NCBI GenBank assembly: GCA_009663005.1
Contig: CM018916.1
Coordinates: 7,819,117-7,834,116, forward strand
From: Actinidia chinensis
Lineage: Eukaryota > Streptophyta > Magnoliopsida > Ericales > Actinidiaceae
DNA: 15,000 nt
Reading direction: 5' to 3'
The translations under genes were made by a program, and so were the position numbers. Shown piece by piece: positions 1-7,112 of the stretch. Numbering within the stretch: the first letter of the stretch is position 1; each line of letters opens with the position of its first letter. The notes beneath the pieces are model-generated. The model saw nothing but the letters and a program-made list of their open reading frames with translations, was not told where the DNA came from and made no database searches.

Positions 1-480
1 TTTTTTAATCTAAAACGAAATGTAAAAAATGAGAAAAAAAACAAATTTTTCTATATTTTTTATTATATATATTTTTTTAGAGGATTATAATAAACCTCAT
101 AAGAAAGTTAATTCTTTTGTAACATGCTAACATGATCATAGTTTTTCACTCTTCTTGCGCAAAATCCAAGAGAATTTTACTTTTGTAACAGTTGCAAATG
201 TTATTAGAGTTCCCATTTTACCCATTAGTCATCACTTTTCCATATTCCCTTTCTCACACTTTCACACGCAATTGACTAATTGAGGAACGATAAATTGTTC
301 TACAACTCGTACAAAAGTTTCATCTTAAAATACACGCACACATGACAAAATAGATTATTTTTCACTTTCCATTTCTTTCATTTCATTTTTTTATAGCTTT
401 TGTTTCATATCGTAATTTTTCTCTAATAATATAAACTGTACACCTCTAGCCACTAAGGGTATTTGTCGCCTTTATGTAAT
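1..480. other. AT-rich unassigned DNA
   Basis: Nothing here can be assigned to a gene. The stretch is strongly AT-rich, with long T-runs and A-runs near the left edge, and has no sustained reading frame in either direction. No tRNA-like or rRNA-like sequence was noticed. It could be intergenic DNA or the eroded flank of a transposable element that extends beyond the window. Confidence 0.5.
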
Positions 481-485
481 TATTA

Positions 486-700
486 GGCAACATTTGGTTG
501 TTGTGGTTGTTAGCTGGACGATAAAAAAATCGAAAGTAGATCACGGAGGTGATTGATTGTGGATTTTGGTGCAGTAGGCTGTTTGTCGAACCTACAAGTA
601 AAAACAATAAGAAAGACTGGCCGAAATTGTCGGCTATTTTACAGTCAAATTGACCAAAAAAGAAGAAAGAGAGCACAAGAGAGATTCTTGGCTTTTTAGG
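486..700. mobile_element. Possible Tourist/Harbinger-like MITE, left end
   Basis: The sequence GGCAACATTTGGTTG at 486-500 follows TTA at 483-485. That is the arrangement expected at a PIF/Harbinger or Tourist MITE terminus: a TIR starting GG and containing TTTGGTT, beside a 3-bp TTA/TAA target site. The interior (about 500-660) is rich in TTG and TTGG words. I could not find the matching right TIR, so the right boundary is arbitrary and the copy may be truncated. A minus-strand open frame at 446-676 runs straight across this end, resembles no protein I know, and is best treated as chance. Confidence 0.3.
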
Positions 701-1816
701 TAGGAGAGAATTGTGTGTTAAAATTGCGTACTCGTGAGAGAGAAATGGTATAACTTCTATAGTATATCTCGTCGCATGCTTGGACGATCTGACCCCCGAC
801 TTCCATATAAATAGTCAAAGTGGCTGACTCAATCAATGTATCTAAGGTATGACTGGTAGGTAGCTTATCACATCCTCAACGTCTAGACCTAAGTGTGCGT
901 GATAGAAGAAATTTACTATATGTTACCCTTTGACCCTGACATGCCTTGGAAATCTACATGTTGGCGTATATCGACTGAGCGTCCCGGTGGAGATGCCCTT
1001 TAACCTTGCTATGAACAATAGTCCGATGGCGGTTTTAAGCTAAGTTCGGCCCAACGGAGACATTGTATTTATCCTCCTATAAGTGGTTTAGGCCTAAGTC
1101 TTGGAAGTCTTCCTTCAAAATCTAAAGTCAAACTTTCAAAGTGCTATCAAATTTTTTGAGGTTGGGCTTGTTTCATATAGATTTTTTCTGACTTTAATTG
1201 GGTCGCTGCTAATAAACGAGATGATTGGTCATTTGAATTAATCGATTCTTAAACCAAAACACGGAGTTATCAAAAAAAAATTAATCACACTCGAAAAAAA
1301 AACAAGTGAGTCCCACTTCTACTTTACTTTTGCATCAACCGTCCATGCAAAGGATTCACCAAGTCATATTATGGGGACGGTCAAGATTGAGACAATTGAC
1401 GAGTTACAAGACGACAAAAGATGGTCAATAGTTTTGTGCCACATCGAGGTTACAAATCAGGACTGTGTGTGTCTATAAAGGAACATTGAATGGGATCATA
1501 TGATTCGTGCTTATTAGTAATTAGATAATGTGGAGTTGTATATTAGCGATTCCGGTGGCGGTGAAGCACATGGGTTGTGTACGTGGTGGACCGCGCCAAA
1601 TGCTTCTGCGTACGGACCCATTTGTGTAGCTTGTTTATTGTTACTAAATTTATGTCAAAAATAATGAATAGTATGGTAAAAAACTATGCAAAATATATTG
1701 GTTCTTAAATTGACGGTGCATATTTAAATGTGTTGAGTTTATAAAATATGATACACCAATCGTAATTATGCAATTTTCATCCATTGCGCCTCATAAGGGA
1801 GATAATACGGTAATAG
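701..1816. other. Gene-free stretch, unassigned
   Basis: No reading frame or RNA gene could be supported. Base composition is closer to balanced at 780-1120 than in the flanks. Two TATA-like words occur on the + strand (TATAAATAG at 806-814 and TATAAAG at 1474-1480), but no credible transcript follows either. An imperfect stem-loop lies at 1571-1620. The stretch may be old transposon DNA eroded beyond recognition. Confidence 0.4.
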
Positions 1817-1999
1817 AGACAATCAATTTTTTTTAAGGTTGGCATCAGTAGAAAATTTACAGATTCTTTCACTAAGGTTTTAACTTCTAATGTTTTTCAT
1901 CTTCATGTGAATAGGATGAGTGTTAGATGTGATATTCTTAATGCAGTTGGAGTTTGTTTAATTGTAGGCCCACCTATTAAATATTTAATTATTATTTGA
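1817..1999 (+). pseudogene. Ty1/copia RNase H C-terminal remnant
   Basis: An open frame of 60 codons runs from after a TAG at 1814-1816 to a TGA at 1997-1999. It contains RKFTDSFTKVLTSNVFHLHV. This aligns by eye with the end of plant Ty1/copia polyproteins, where RNase H finishes with a motif like xxADIFTKxLxxxxFxxLRxKL. In an intact element RNase H removes RNA during reverse transcription. Only the tail is left; no start codon, integrase or reverse transcriptase is visible upstream. The tail runs about 30 residues past the usual motif. The main alternative is a chance match, because the diagnostic motif is short. Confidence 0.45.
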
Positions 2000-2040
2000 C
2001 ATGAGAATTTATTTTATCGTATAATTGAATGTTATTTTAT

Positions 2041-2089
2041 TATATCGTGAAATGATATAAATATTATTATATATCATGAGATGATATAT
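2041..2089. repeat. Two tandem palindromic units
   Basis: The 19-mers at 2041-2059 and 2070-2088 match at 17 of 19 positions and are offset by 29 bp. Each is itself a hairpin. The first is TTATATC / GATATAA with a 7-nt loop (2040-2060). The second is ATATATCAT / ATGATATAT with a 3-nt loop (2069-2089). They lie in the putative copia LTR and may be protein-binding sites or simply AT-rich drift. Confidence 0.6.
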
Positions 2090-2292
2090 CCTAAGTTATC
2101 TAAAAATATAATATATGTGTGAATATAAGATTACATACGAAAAATATTAATCATTGATTCTAGTGACTTTAAATTAGTTTGTAGTTGATGATGAGATTGG
2201 CCGTTTTATCTGCGAAAACTATAATACTGTTAACTTTTATATATATGATGGTTTTATCTCATCACGACTAGATGATCCTGGGTTAAAATATT

Positions 2293-2311
2293 AGTATATT
2301 GAAAATATACT
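2293..2311. repeat. Short perfect hairpin
   Basis: AGTATATT and AATATACT form a perfect 8-bp stem around a 3-nt GAA loop, in the same AT-rich block as the 2041-2089 palindromes. In DNA this AT-rich a single short hairpin may be chance. Confidence 0.45.
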
Positions 2312-2733
2312 GAACTAAATCGTCGTAAAAGTATATCATATAAAATTGTCACTTTATGATAAATCTTACATTCACTATTTGCAATTGACTCTTAATTATA
2401 AGAGAATTGTGACTCAAGTTATGACATTGTTCATTTGAATTTTACAATGAGTGATCTAATTGAGATTAAATATCGGTATGCTTAAGTGGGTGCATTGTTA
2501 GATCCGTGGGAACACTTAATTTTTAAGATTGGGAATCTCACTCGCGTTTATGAGAGGATGAGAAATTGTATTACTCATTACGTTAGTCATTGAATTCCGG
2601 ATCCAGTCTTTTCCCCCGATGATAAATTGTTTAATCGAAATGGAATAGTATTACTTTTAATGATTAACAAATAAAATGAGTAGGAATGTTGAGAAATAAT
2701 TAGGATTGGGTGACAGTTATTTAATTCCAAATA

Positions 2734-2779
2734 TAATTATGATACCCATTAAGAGGGGGTTTTAATTATGGTATCCCAT
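2734..2779 (+). repeat. Imperfect direct repeat, 29-bp offset
   Basis: TAATTATGATACCCAT at 2734-2749 recurs at 2763-2779 as TAATTATGGTATCCCAT, which differs by one substitution and one inserted base. The offset of 29 bp equals that of the palindromic pair at 2041-2089, which may be coincidence. Confidence 0.55.
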
Positions 2780-2968
2780 AGTGAAGAGTGTATCTTGTAT
2801 TTTACTTGGAAGTCACAATTTAGATATTAGTGAATGAAATTAATTTAGATTAATTACAATTACTAAATTAAGGTTATGAGATAATTATGACTTTTAATAT
2901 TTGACAGTAAAGTCAAATTTAAGACCCTGAGATCCTTATCCTTTACTATCTTAAAGATTTAGGTATAA

Positions 2969-2981
2969 TATATATATATAT
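2969..2981. repeat. TA dinucleotide tract
   Basis: A short (TA)n microsatellite in a TATA-like context near the right end of the putative copia LTR. It could serve as the LTR TATA element or be a simple repeat. Confidence 0.6.
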
Positions 2982-3717
2982 CGGTTGCAATCCTAATAAG
3001 GTGTTCTATGCAGACTTTTTGAGAGAAAAATTTGAGAGCCCACAACTTTAAAAGGATTTGTTAGGGTTGAGATAAAAAAGAAAGAACTAAAATCAAAGTG
3101 TCACGCTCCGGTCAAACCCCGCCCCGACCACGTAAGCAAACAACCCCATAACGAAAAAGTTTTCAAACTAAATAAACATAATAATATCATCATTACACAG
3201 AGTACGACAACTAATCCATCCCGTGCGACATACGGCTTCCATGAGCTATCAAATACAAATAGTGACTATCTCATGGAGAATGTCCACACCGCGGCCAAAA
3301 GAATAATTTTAAGCCTGTTTTTTTTATTTTTCACCAAATATCCACTACACCGGTGTATCCAAAAAGTAAATACAGTTACAGACACCCCCGTGCTCCGATT
3401 CAGGATAACCTTCGGGTATGGTACCTGAACATTCTTTATAGTTAAAGAGTGAGTTACCTTGAAAAGATGTAACAATGGTTTTGAAGTATCAAGCCAAAAC
3501 AATTGATAATAAATATATGATGAGAACATGATGTCAAATTATGCTTTCATTATACCAAAATATACCATCCAAATCTGTGATTTCACCAAATTATCCATGT
3601 TTTACACAATCCTGATTTTCACAAAAAACAATTCATACATTACTCAATTGAATGACCCTCCTAGGTTCACTACCTAACCAACCTCATGTTTAACAAGCAC
3701 GTGAGACAACACTCGTC

Positions 3718-3921
3718 AACTTCCCGGACTTTCATGTGGACTAGCCAGTTCCTCCGTATCATTGCATCTACGACTTTAATTTGTTAACTTCCCGAACTTT
3801 TCACCGTGGGCTATGACTTTTTCTCCATCCATTGCCATCTAGGACTTTATGTCACTTTTCGGACTTTCACGTGGGCTATGACATTCCTTCAGTACCCATT
3901 TGCCATCTACAGGACTTTCAA
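3718..3921 (+). repeat. Three-copy tandem repeat, about 68 bp
   Basis: Three imperfect head-to-tail units occupy 3718-3785, 3786-3852 and 3853-3921 (68, 67 and about 69 bp). Each follows the order CTTCCCGGACTTTCA-like, GTGGgCTATGAC-like, CCATTGCCATCTA-like, GGACTTT. Divergence between units is high, so the array is old. The length is not a multiple of three in every unit and no protein similarity is seen, so the + frame crossing it is not taken as coding. Confidence 0.75.
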
Positions 3922-4060
3922 TTTAGACTTAATCCAGCCATTTATCTGGTACACTAATGTAATAAACAGACATATCCGAACGAGTCATCCTCAAGTTATT
4001 TCTAAAACTTTCACGCCAAATACCAAAACTTTATATTTTTTTCAACAAGTTCAATCATGC

Positions 4061-4125
4061 CATCCATGTTGCATTTATCACAATTTAATTGCCAACATAC
4101 AATACATCCATGTTACATTTATCAC
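4061..4125 (+). repeat. 21-bp direct repeat pair
   Basis: CATCCATGTTGCATTTATCA followed by C at 4061-4081 recurs at 4105-4125 with one substitution (TTG to TTA), offset by 44 bp. A shorter related word (TATCCATGTTTTACAC) occurs near 3592. The pair lies inside the LTR-like block and may be the trace of a third, shorter tandem array. Confidence 0.6.
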
Positions 4126-4385
4126 GAATGAAATGAACTACATGAAATATGATGCATTCAAACCCTTCAATACTAATAGTTATTATTGAACAATTACTTA
4201 TAACTATTAAATAAAACTCAACTCAAAATTCCGAAGAACACACATGAATTTAAATTCTTTAATTTTCACATATGCAACTTGTTACATTATTAAAAAATTA
4301 TGTAACAAGAAAAATATACCCCCCAACTATTCAATGCTAAAGTAAAGCAATTTAAAATATTTTTTTTACTGTGCAAAAATTTTAA

Positions 4386-4686
4386 GGGGTTGATACCTAA
4401 AATATCTGATGTACGACACAAATGTCAAGTAGCCAAAAATTTAGAATTTCATGTCCAAGGGGTCGACACCAGTATCAGCACCAAATGTCAGTAGCCAAAT
4501 TAGGAAGTTTCACTATTCAAGGTGTCGACACCAGTGTGCCACACCAACTGTCGAGTAGCAAATATCTAGTATTGCCTTTAAAGGGTGTCGACACCACACT
4601 CTAGGTGTCGACTAAACATCAGTGTTAGATTTTCTAATTCTCCTCTAAACAGTGTCGACACCAACCCCCATCCTAGGGTCGACACC
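4386..4686 (+). repeat. GGTGTCGACACC tandem array
   Basis: Six GTCGAC cores lie at 4462, 4524, 4587, 4607, 4654 and 4678, and a degenerate GTTGAT form at 4389. Most are in the larger palindrome GGTGTCGACACC (perfect at 4521-4532 and 4584-4595). The longer unit also carries a TGTCaGTAGCCAAA-like word about 35 bp before each palindrome (near 4423, 4486 and 4549), giving a period of 62-73 bp over four units. The right part is a second tandem step (offset about 67-71) in which palindromes come in pairs 20-24 bp apart. The array is non-coding and inside the LTR-like block. Confidence 0.8.
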
Positions 4687-4925
4687 AAACACTCAAACAC
4701 CAAATTTCCGATTTCTGAATTTAATCGAAATCAAAGTTTTTTCATTTAGGCTTCTCTCCCCCCCCCAACTATTATCTCAATAGATTCTTCTATAAGCCAT
4801 ATTAACAGAATTCAAGTAAAACCCCATAAGAAAAAATCCCCTTTACCTCCACATCCAAGAAATACCAAAGTCCACAACAACGGTGAGGCCCAAAATCTGA
4901 TGGCTCGATTCTCGATGTTCTTGGT

Positions 4926-4950
4926 CTACGCGTAGCCCTTCATCGCGTAG
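4926..4950. repeat. CTACGCGTAG palindrome and half copy
   Basis: A perfect 10-bp palindrome CTACGCGTAG at 4926-4935 is followed by a second CGCGTAG at 4944-4950. CpG-containing palindromes are rare in this AT-rich window. It lies between the GTCGAC array and the presumed LTR leader and has no assigned function. Confidence 0.55.
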
Positions 4951-5332
4951 CTAAATTCTTCCCAAAGAATACACACGATCAAAGATTCACTCTAACTCTC
5001 TAGATCTAAGCTCACACTTACACAATCTTTTGGCTCAAAAACGTAGAGAGAGAAAGGGGAAGAAGACGAAGCTGTAATACATGCCCAAACACACAAAAAT
5101 TATGACCTTAAGGGTTTAGGTAAAATGAGGAAGAAAAGCAAATAACATGCCCTCCTTGGGTCTTGAGGTTTTGTTGGCGTCAAGCCCAACCAAATCCAAA
5201 CTAAATCAACATTGGGTCCAATTGAGGTCCATATTAATTTGACCCGCTCGTATACACCCACCTTCAACATCAAAATAACCCGTCAAATTCATTTTATAAA
5301 TGGATAAGGGTCATATATATAGTATTATATTA

Positions 5333-5349
5333 ATATATATATATATATA
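5333..5349. repeat. AT dinucleotide microsatellite
   Basis: A clean (AT)n tract of about 17 bp, preceded by more TA-rich sequence from 5313. It lies at the presumed upstream edge of the minus-strand LTR and could be part of its TATA region, or mark the boundary with flanking DNA. Confidence 0.7.
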
Positions 5350-5449
5350 CTGACAACACACTGGCATCTTAATTAGTACAAACAGAAAAAGAAAAATTTT
5401 GAAAACACTTACACCAGGGGTCATGAAACCTAAAAAAATAATTTAAATT

Positions 5450-5612
5450 ATTTAGGATTAGGATTTGTAAAAAACAAATTATGAGACCGCAAAATATGCC
5501 TCAGTAATTTGAATAGTATTAAAAAATTAATTCTAAAGTATTTAGGATAGGGTTTGATAAAAAATAAGTTGTGAGAAAAAATCTGCTCAAGCAATCTTGA
5601 TGTGATCAATCG
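5450..5612 (+). repeat. 90-bp tandem duplication
   Basis: The sequence starting ATTTAGGATTAGGATTTG at 5450 is repeated at 5540 starting ATTTAGGATAGGGTTTG, and similarity continues for about 70 bp (for example GCCTCAGTAATTTGAATAG against GCTCAAGCAATCTTGATG). The second copy fades near 5612. The minus-strand frame at 5448-5699 spans both copies, so its apparent internal protein repeat comes from the duplication and is not evidence for a protein. Confidence 0.65.
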
Positions 5613-5760
5613 GTTGAATGCGAACCGGAAAGGGCAGCAACTGCAAGAACCCGTAGGAAACCCAACGGCAGCAACGCCAGGCAACCCACAGTGCGACAAA
5701 GCATATAGGGTTTCAACTGATTCAATCTCGTAAAATCAAGGTACATCTAACTCTCTTGAT
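5590..5760 (+). other. GC-enriched leader-like stretch
   Basis: Positions about 5615-5695 are clearly GC-richer than both flanks and contain repeated CAGCAAC/GGCAGCAA words. They are followed by AAAATCAAG at 5732-5740 and then GTACATCT, which fits a plant 5' splice site (AAG|GT). No start codon with a sustained frame is present. It could be the first exon of a lost gene, a retroelement leader, or unrelated. No continuation exon was found downstream. Confidence 0.25.
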
Positions 5761-6350
5761 CGGGGGGGATATTATACGGTTACTGGCTTCAGATGTGAAA
5801 GCATAAAAAAAATTAAAATCTGAGCTGTCGCTAGCAAGATACGATCCCTTTCAATTGAAACCTGGTTTCTAGCATGCTATAGTTTGGGCTAAAATTTTTT
5901 GAGTAGTTACTTTATTGTTTGTGATTTTCATTTTTTTGTCATCATTCTTGAATCACCAAAATTTATATTTGTTTTATTTTTATTAAGATAAGTAAATTTA
6001 AAAATTATAACCATCTGTACATATTTTGAAAAAAACCTACTAATATAAAGAATACATTTTTACTAGATAGATAAGCTCTTTTTTTTGGTCTTTAACGATT
6101 TTTTTTTTCTCAAATGTGGAATTAATTTTTTATTTTTCTTTATATTTCTCTCATTCAGAAGAAGTGAACTACTATAAAAATTTGATCAAAGATAAAGAAA
6201 ATCACTAAAGATTAAAAAATTAACAAAAGTTAAAATAGTTAAAATAACTCACCAAAGGAAATAAACAAGGTGAGGTCCCCACCATCGACCTCGGTTTAAC
6301 CAGTATTAACATTGAGTTTTCTTAACTCATTTTTGTTTTACTTTTAAAAG
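5761..6350. other. AT-rich gene-free stretch
   Basis: No coding frame, RNA gene or clear repeat was found. The stretch has long T-runs at 6078-6115 and a loosely complementary A-rich stretch at 6190-6220, which could be the arms of a very degraded foldback element. The complementarity is too patchy to call. Confidence 0.45.
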
Positions 6351-6389
6351 TGTGTGGACAATAGCCATGAGGTTAAAAAAAAGCTGTTT

Positions 6390-6735
6390 GCGCCGCCATT
6401 TCTGATACCCCCAAGATTTACAAAAAAACGCACCAGGCCAATTTTTGGTCTCCCTTCCCCCGCTCGCCCCCCGTCTCTGGCCCCCGCCGGTGTCCTTCTT
6501 GGCCCCCTGCGCTATAATTACATATTAACCTTGGTTGGTTGTATGCCTCTTTTGGCCCTCCGGCCTGCCTTCCTGACGAAAAAATAACTATCCCACGAGT
6601 GAGTAAAGATGAAATGTTTTTGAAATCTTTTTTTAGAGATAGACAGTTAGGAGAAAGAGAGTCTCAATATTGCGTTTATGTGAGAGTGCAATTTGTCCTC
6701 ATGTTAAGCGCAGCTCGGGCAGCTCGGCGCATATA
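6390..6735. other. C-rich island, no recognised gene
   Basis: Positions 6390-6580 are GC-rich, and the G+C is mostly C on the + strand (CCCCCGCTCGCCCCCC-like runs). Two short overlapping + frames (6354-6587 and 6539-6736) cross it. Neither resembles a protein I know, and proline- and leucine-rich translations are expected from C-rich DNA. A perfect 9-bp tandem duplication GCAGCTCGG lies at 6710-6727. It could be a promoter-like or transposon-derived segment. Confidence 0.4.
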
Positions 6736-7001
6736 AGACGCATCAACTCACAGGTTAGAGGTAAGGGACGACCCCAATTATACATGGTAGTTGATAGTTA
6801 TCCTATCACATATGTTGTTTGAGGCGTAAGTGTCAGGTAATAGAGGCACTCGTCGTCATGATTGATTCTAAAGTGATTAGGAAATCCGAAAAACAAGCTC
6901 CACCGACTAATCATCATGTGAAGATGCAGACGAACACTTGTTATAAGCGCTAATCCAGCGACAATACTCCTCAGTAAGAACCATGTATTTTATCCAAACA
7001 A

Positions 7002-7013
7002 TACGTATACGTA
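7002..7013. repeat. 12-bp perfect palindrome
   Basis: TACGTATACGTA is its own reverse complement and contains two ACGT cores, the core of plant bZIP-binding sites. It lies about 60 bp before a tandem repeat that also contains ACGT. Any regulatory role is speculation because no gene follows. Confidence 0.5.
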
Positions 7014-7070
7014 CTCTGAGTTATGTAGATAAGATACACGTACTTACACTTTGTGTATGCATAGGATCAA

Positions 7071-7112
7071 TGCATTGGACGTGGATTAAGTTGCAGTGGA
7101 CGTGGATTAAGG
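7071..7112 (+). repeat. 21-bp tandem duplication with ACGTGG core
   Basis: Two adjacent 21-bp units, 7071-7091 and 7092-7112, differ at two positions. Each contains GGACGTGGATTAAG, so the ACGTGG core occurs twice exactly two helical turns apart. ACGTGG is the core of plant ABRE and G-box-like bZIP sites. The unit is seven codons long, so the short + frame across it shows a repeated WTWIK peptide, which follows from the DNA repeat. Confidence 0.75.

Larger units (their letters stand above)
2000..3098 (+). mobile_element. Putative degenerate copia 3' LTR
   Basis: This AT-rich non-coding block directly follows the copia RNase H tail, where a 3' LTR would be expected, and could begin with the TGACATG at about 1997. 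A TA-rich TATA-like tract lies at 2965-2981, followed by a leader-like GAGAGA-rich stretch, which is plausible for the U3/R boundary of an LTR. There is no clear polypurine tract, no second LTR copy in the window and no defined right end, because another element appears to begin at 3099. The call rests on position and composition only. Confidence 0.25.
3099..5360 (-). mobile_element. Probable solo LTR, Ty3/gypsy type
   Basis: On the + strand the block opens with TGTCACGCTCCGG, so on the minus strand it closes with CCGGAGCGTGACA. To my knowledge that is a common 3' end for plant gypsy LTRs (ending ...GTGACA). On the minus strand a TATA-rich tract (5313-5349) near the upstream end is followed by a leader-like sequence and then a long non-coding body. 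The interior has two tandem arrays and no gag or pol reading frame, which suggests a solo LTR of about 2.2 kb. The right boundary is uncertain: TGTTGTCAG on the minus strand at 5350-5358 is only a candidate. I found no matching 5-bp target-site duplication next to CAAAG at 3094-3098. The three open frames overlapping this block (3266-3529 minus, 3806-4189 plus, 4422-4604 plus) are repeat-derived chance frames. Confidence 0.5.

Noticed and set aside
446..676. Minus-strand 76-codon open frame
   Set aside because: It crosses a MITE-like terminus, has low-complexity phenylalanine and asparagine runs, and resembles no protein.
806..814. TATAAATAG, a near-perfect plant TATA box on the + strand
   Set aside because: No sustained coding frame, splice pattern or leader follows within several hundred bases, and such words are common in AT-rich DNA.
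961..1060. GTCCCGGTGGAGATGCCCTTT, resembling a common plant element end (GGAGATGCTC-like)
   Set aside because: Only one short word matches, with no inverted partner or target-site duplication nearby.
3806..4189. Plus-strand 127-codon open frame, the longest in the window
   Set aside because: It runs through part of the 68-bp tandem array and a 21-bp repeat inside LTR-like DNA. Its peptide shows no known domain, and the repeat units are not all multiples of three.
4422..4604. Plus-strand 60-codon open frame with repeated GVDT peptides
   Set aside because: The peptide repeats simply mirror the GTCGAC tandem array. There is no sign of protein-level selection.
4386..4686. CRISPR-like array
   Set aside because: The repeated palindromes are unevenly spaced (20-73 bp), the sequence between them is also repeated, and the context is a plant LTR with no cas genes.
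6060..6220. T-rich and A-rich arms that might pair as a foldback element
   Set aside because: Matching is limited to a short AAATCnnTAAAGA-like core and homopolymer runs, which would pair by composition alone.
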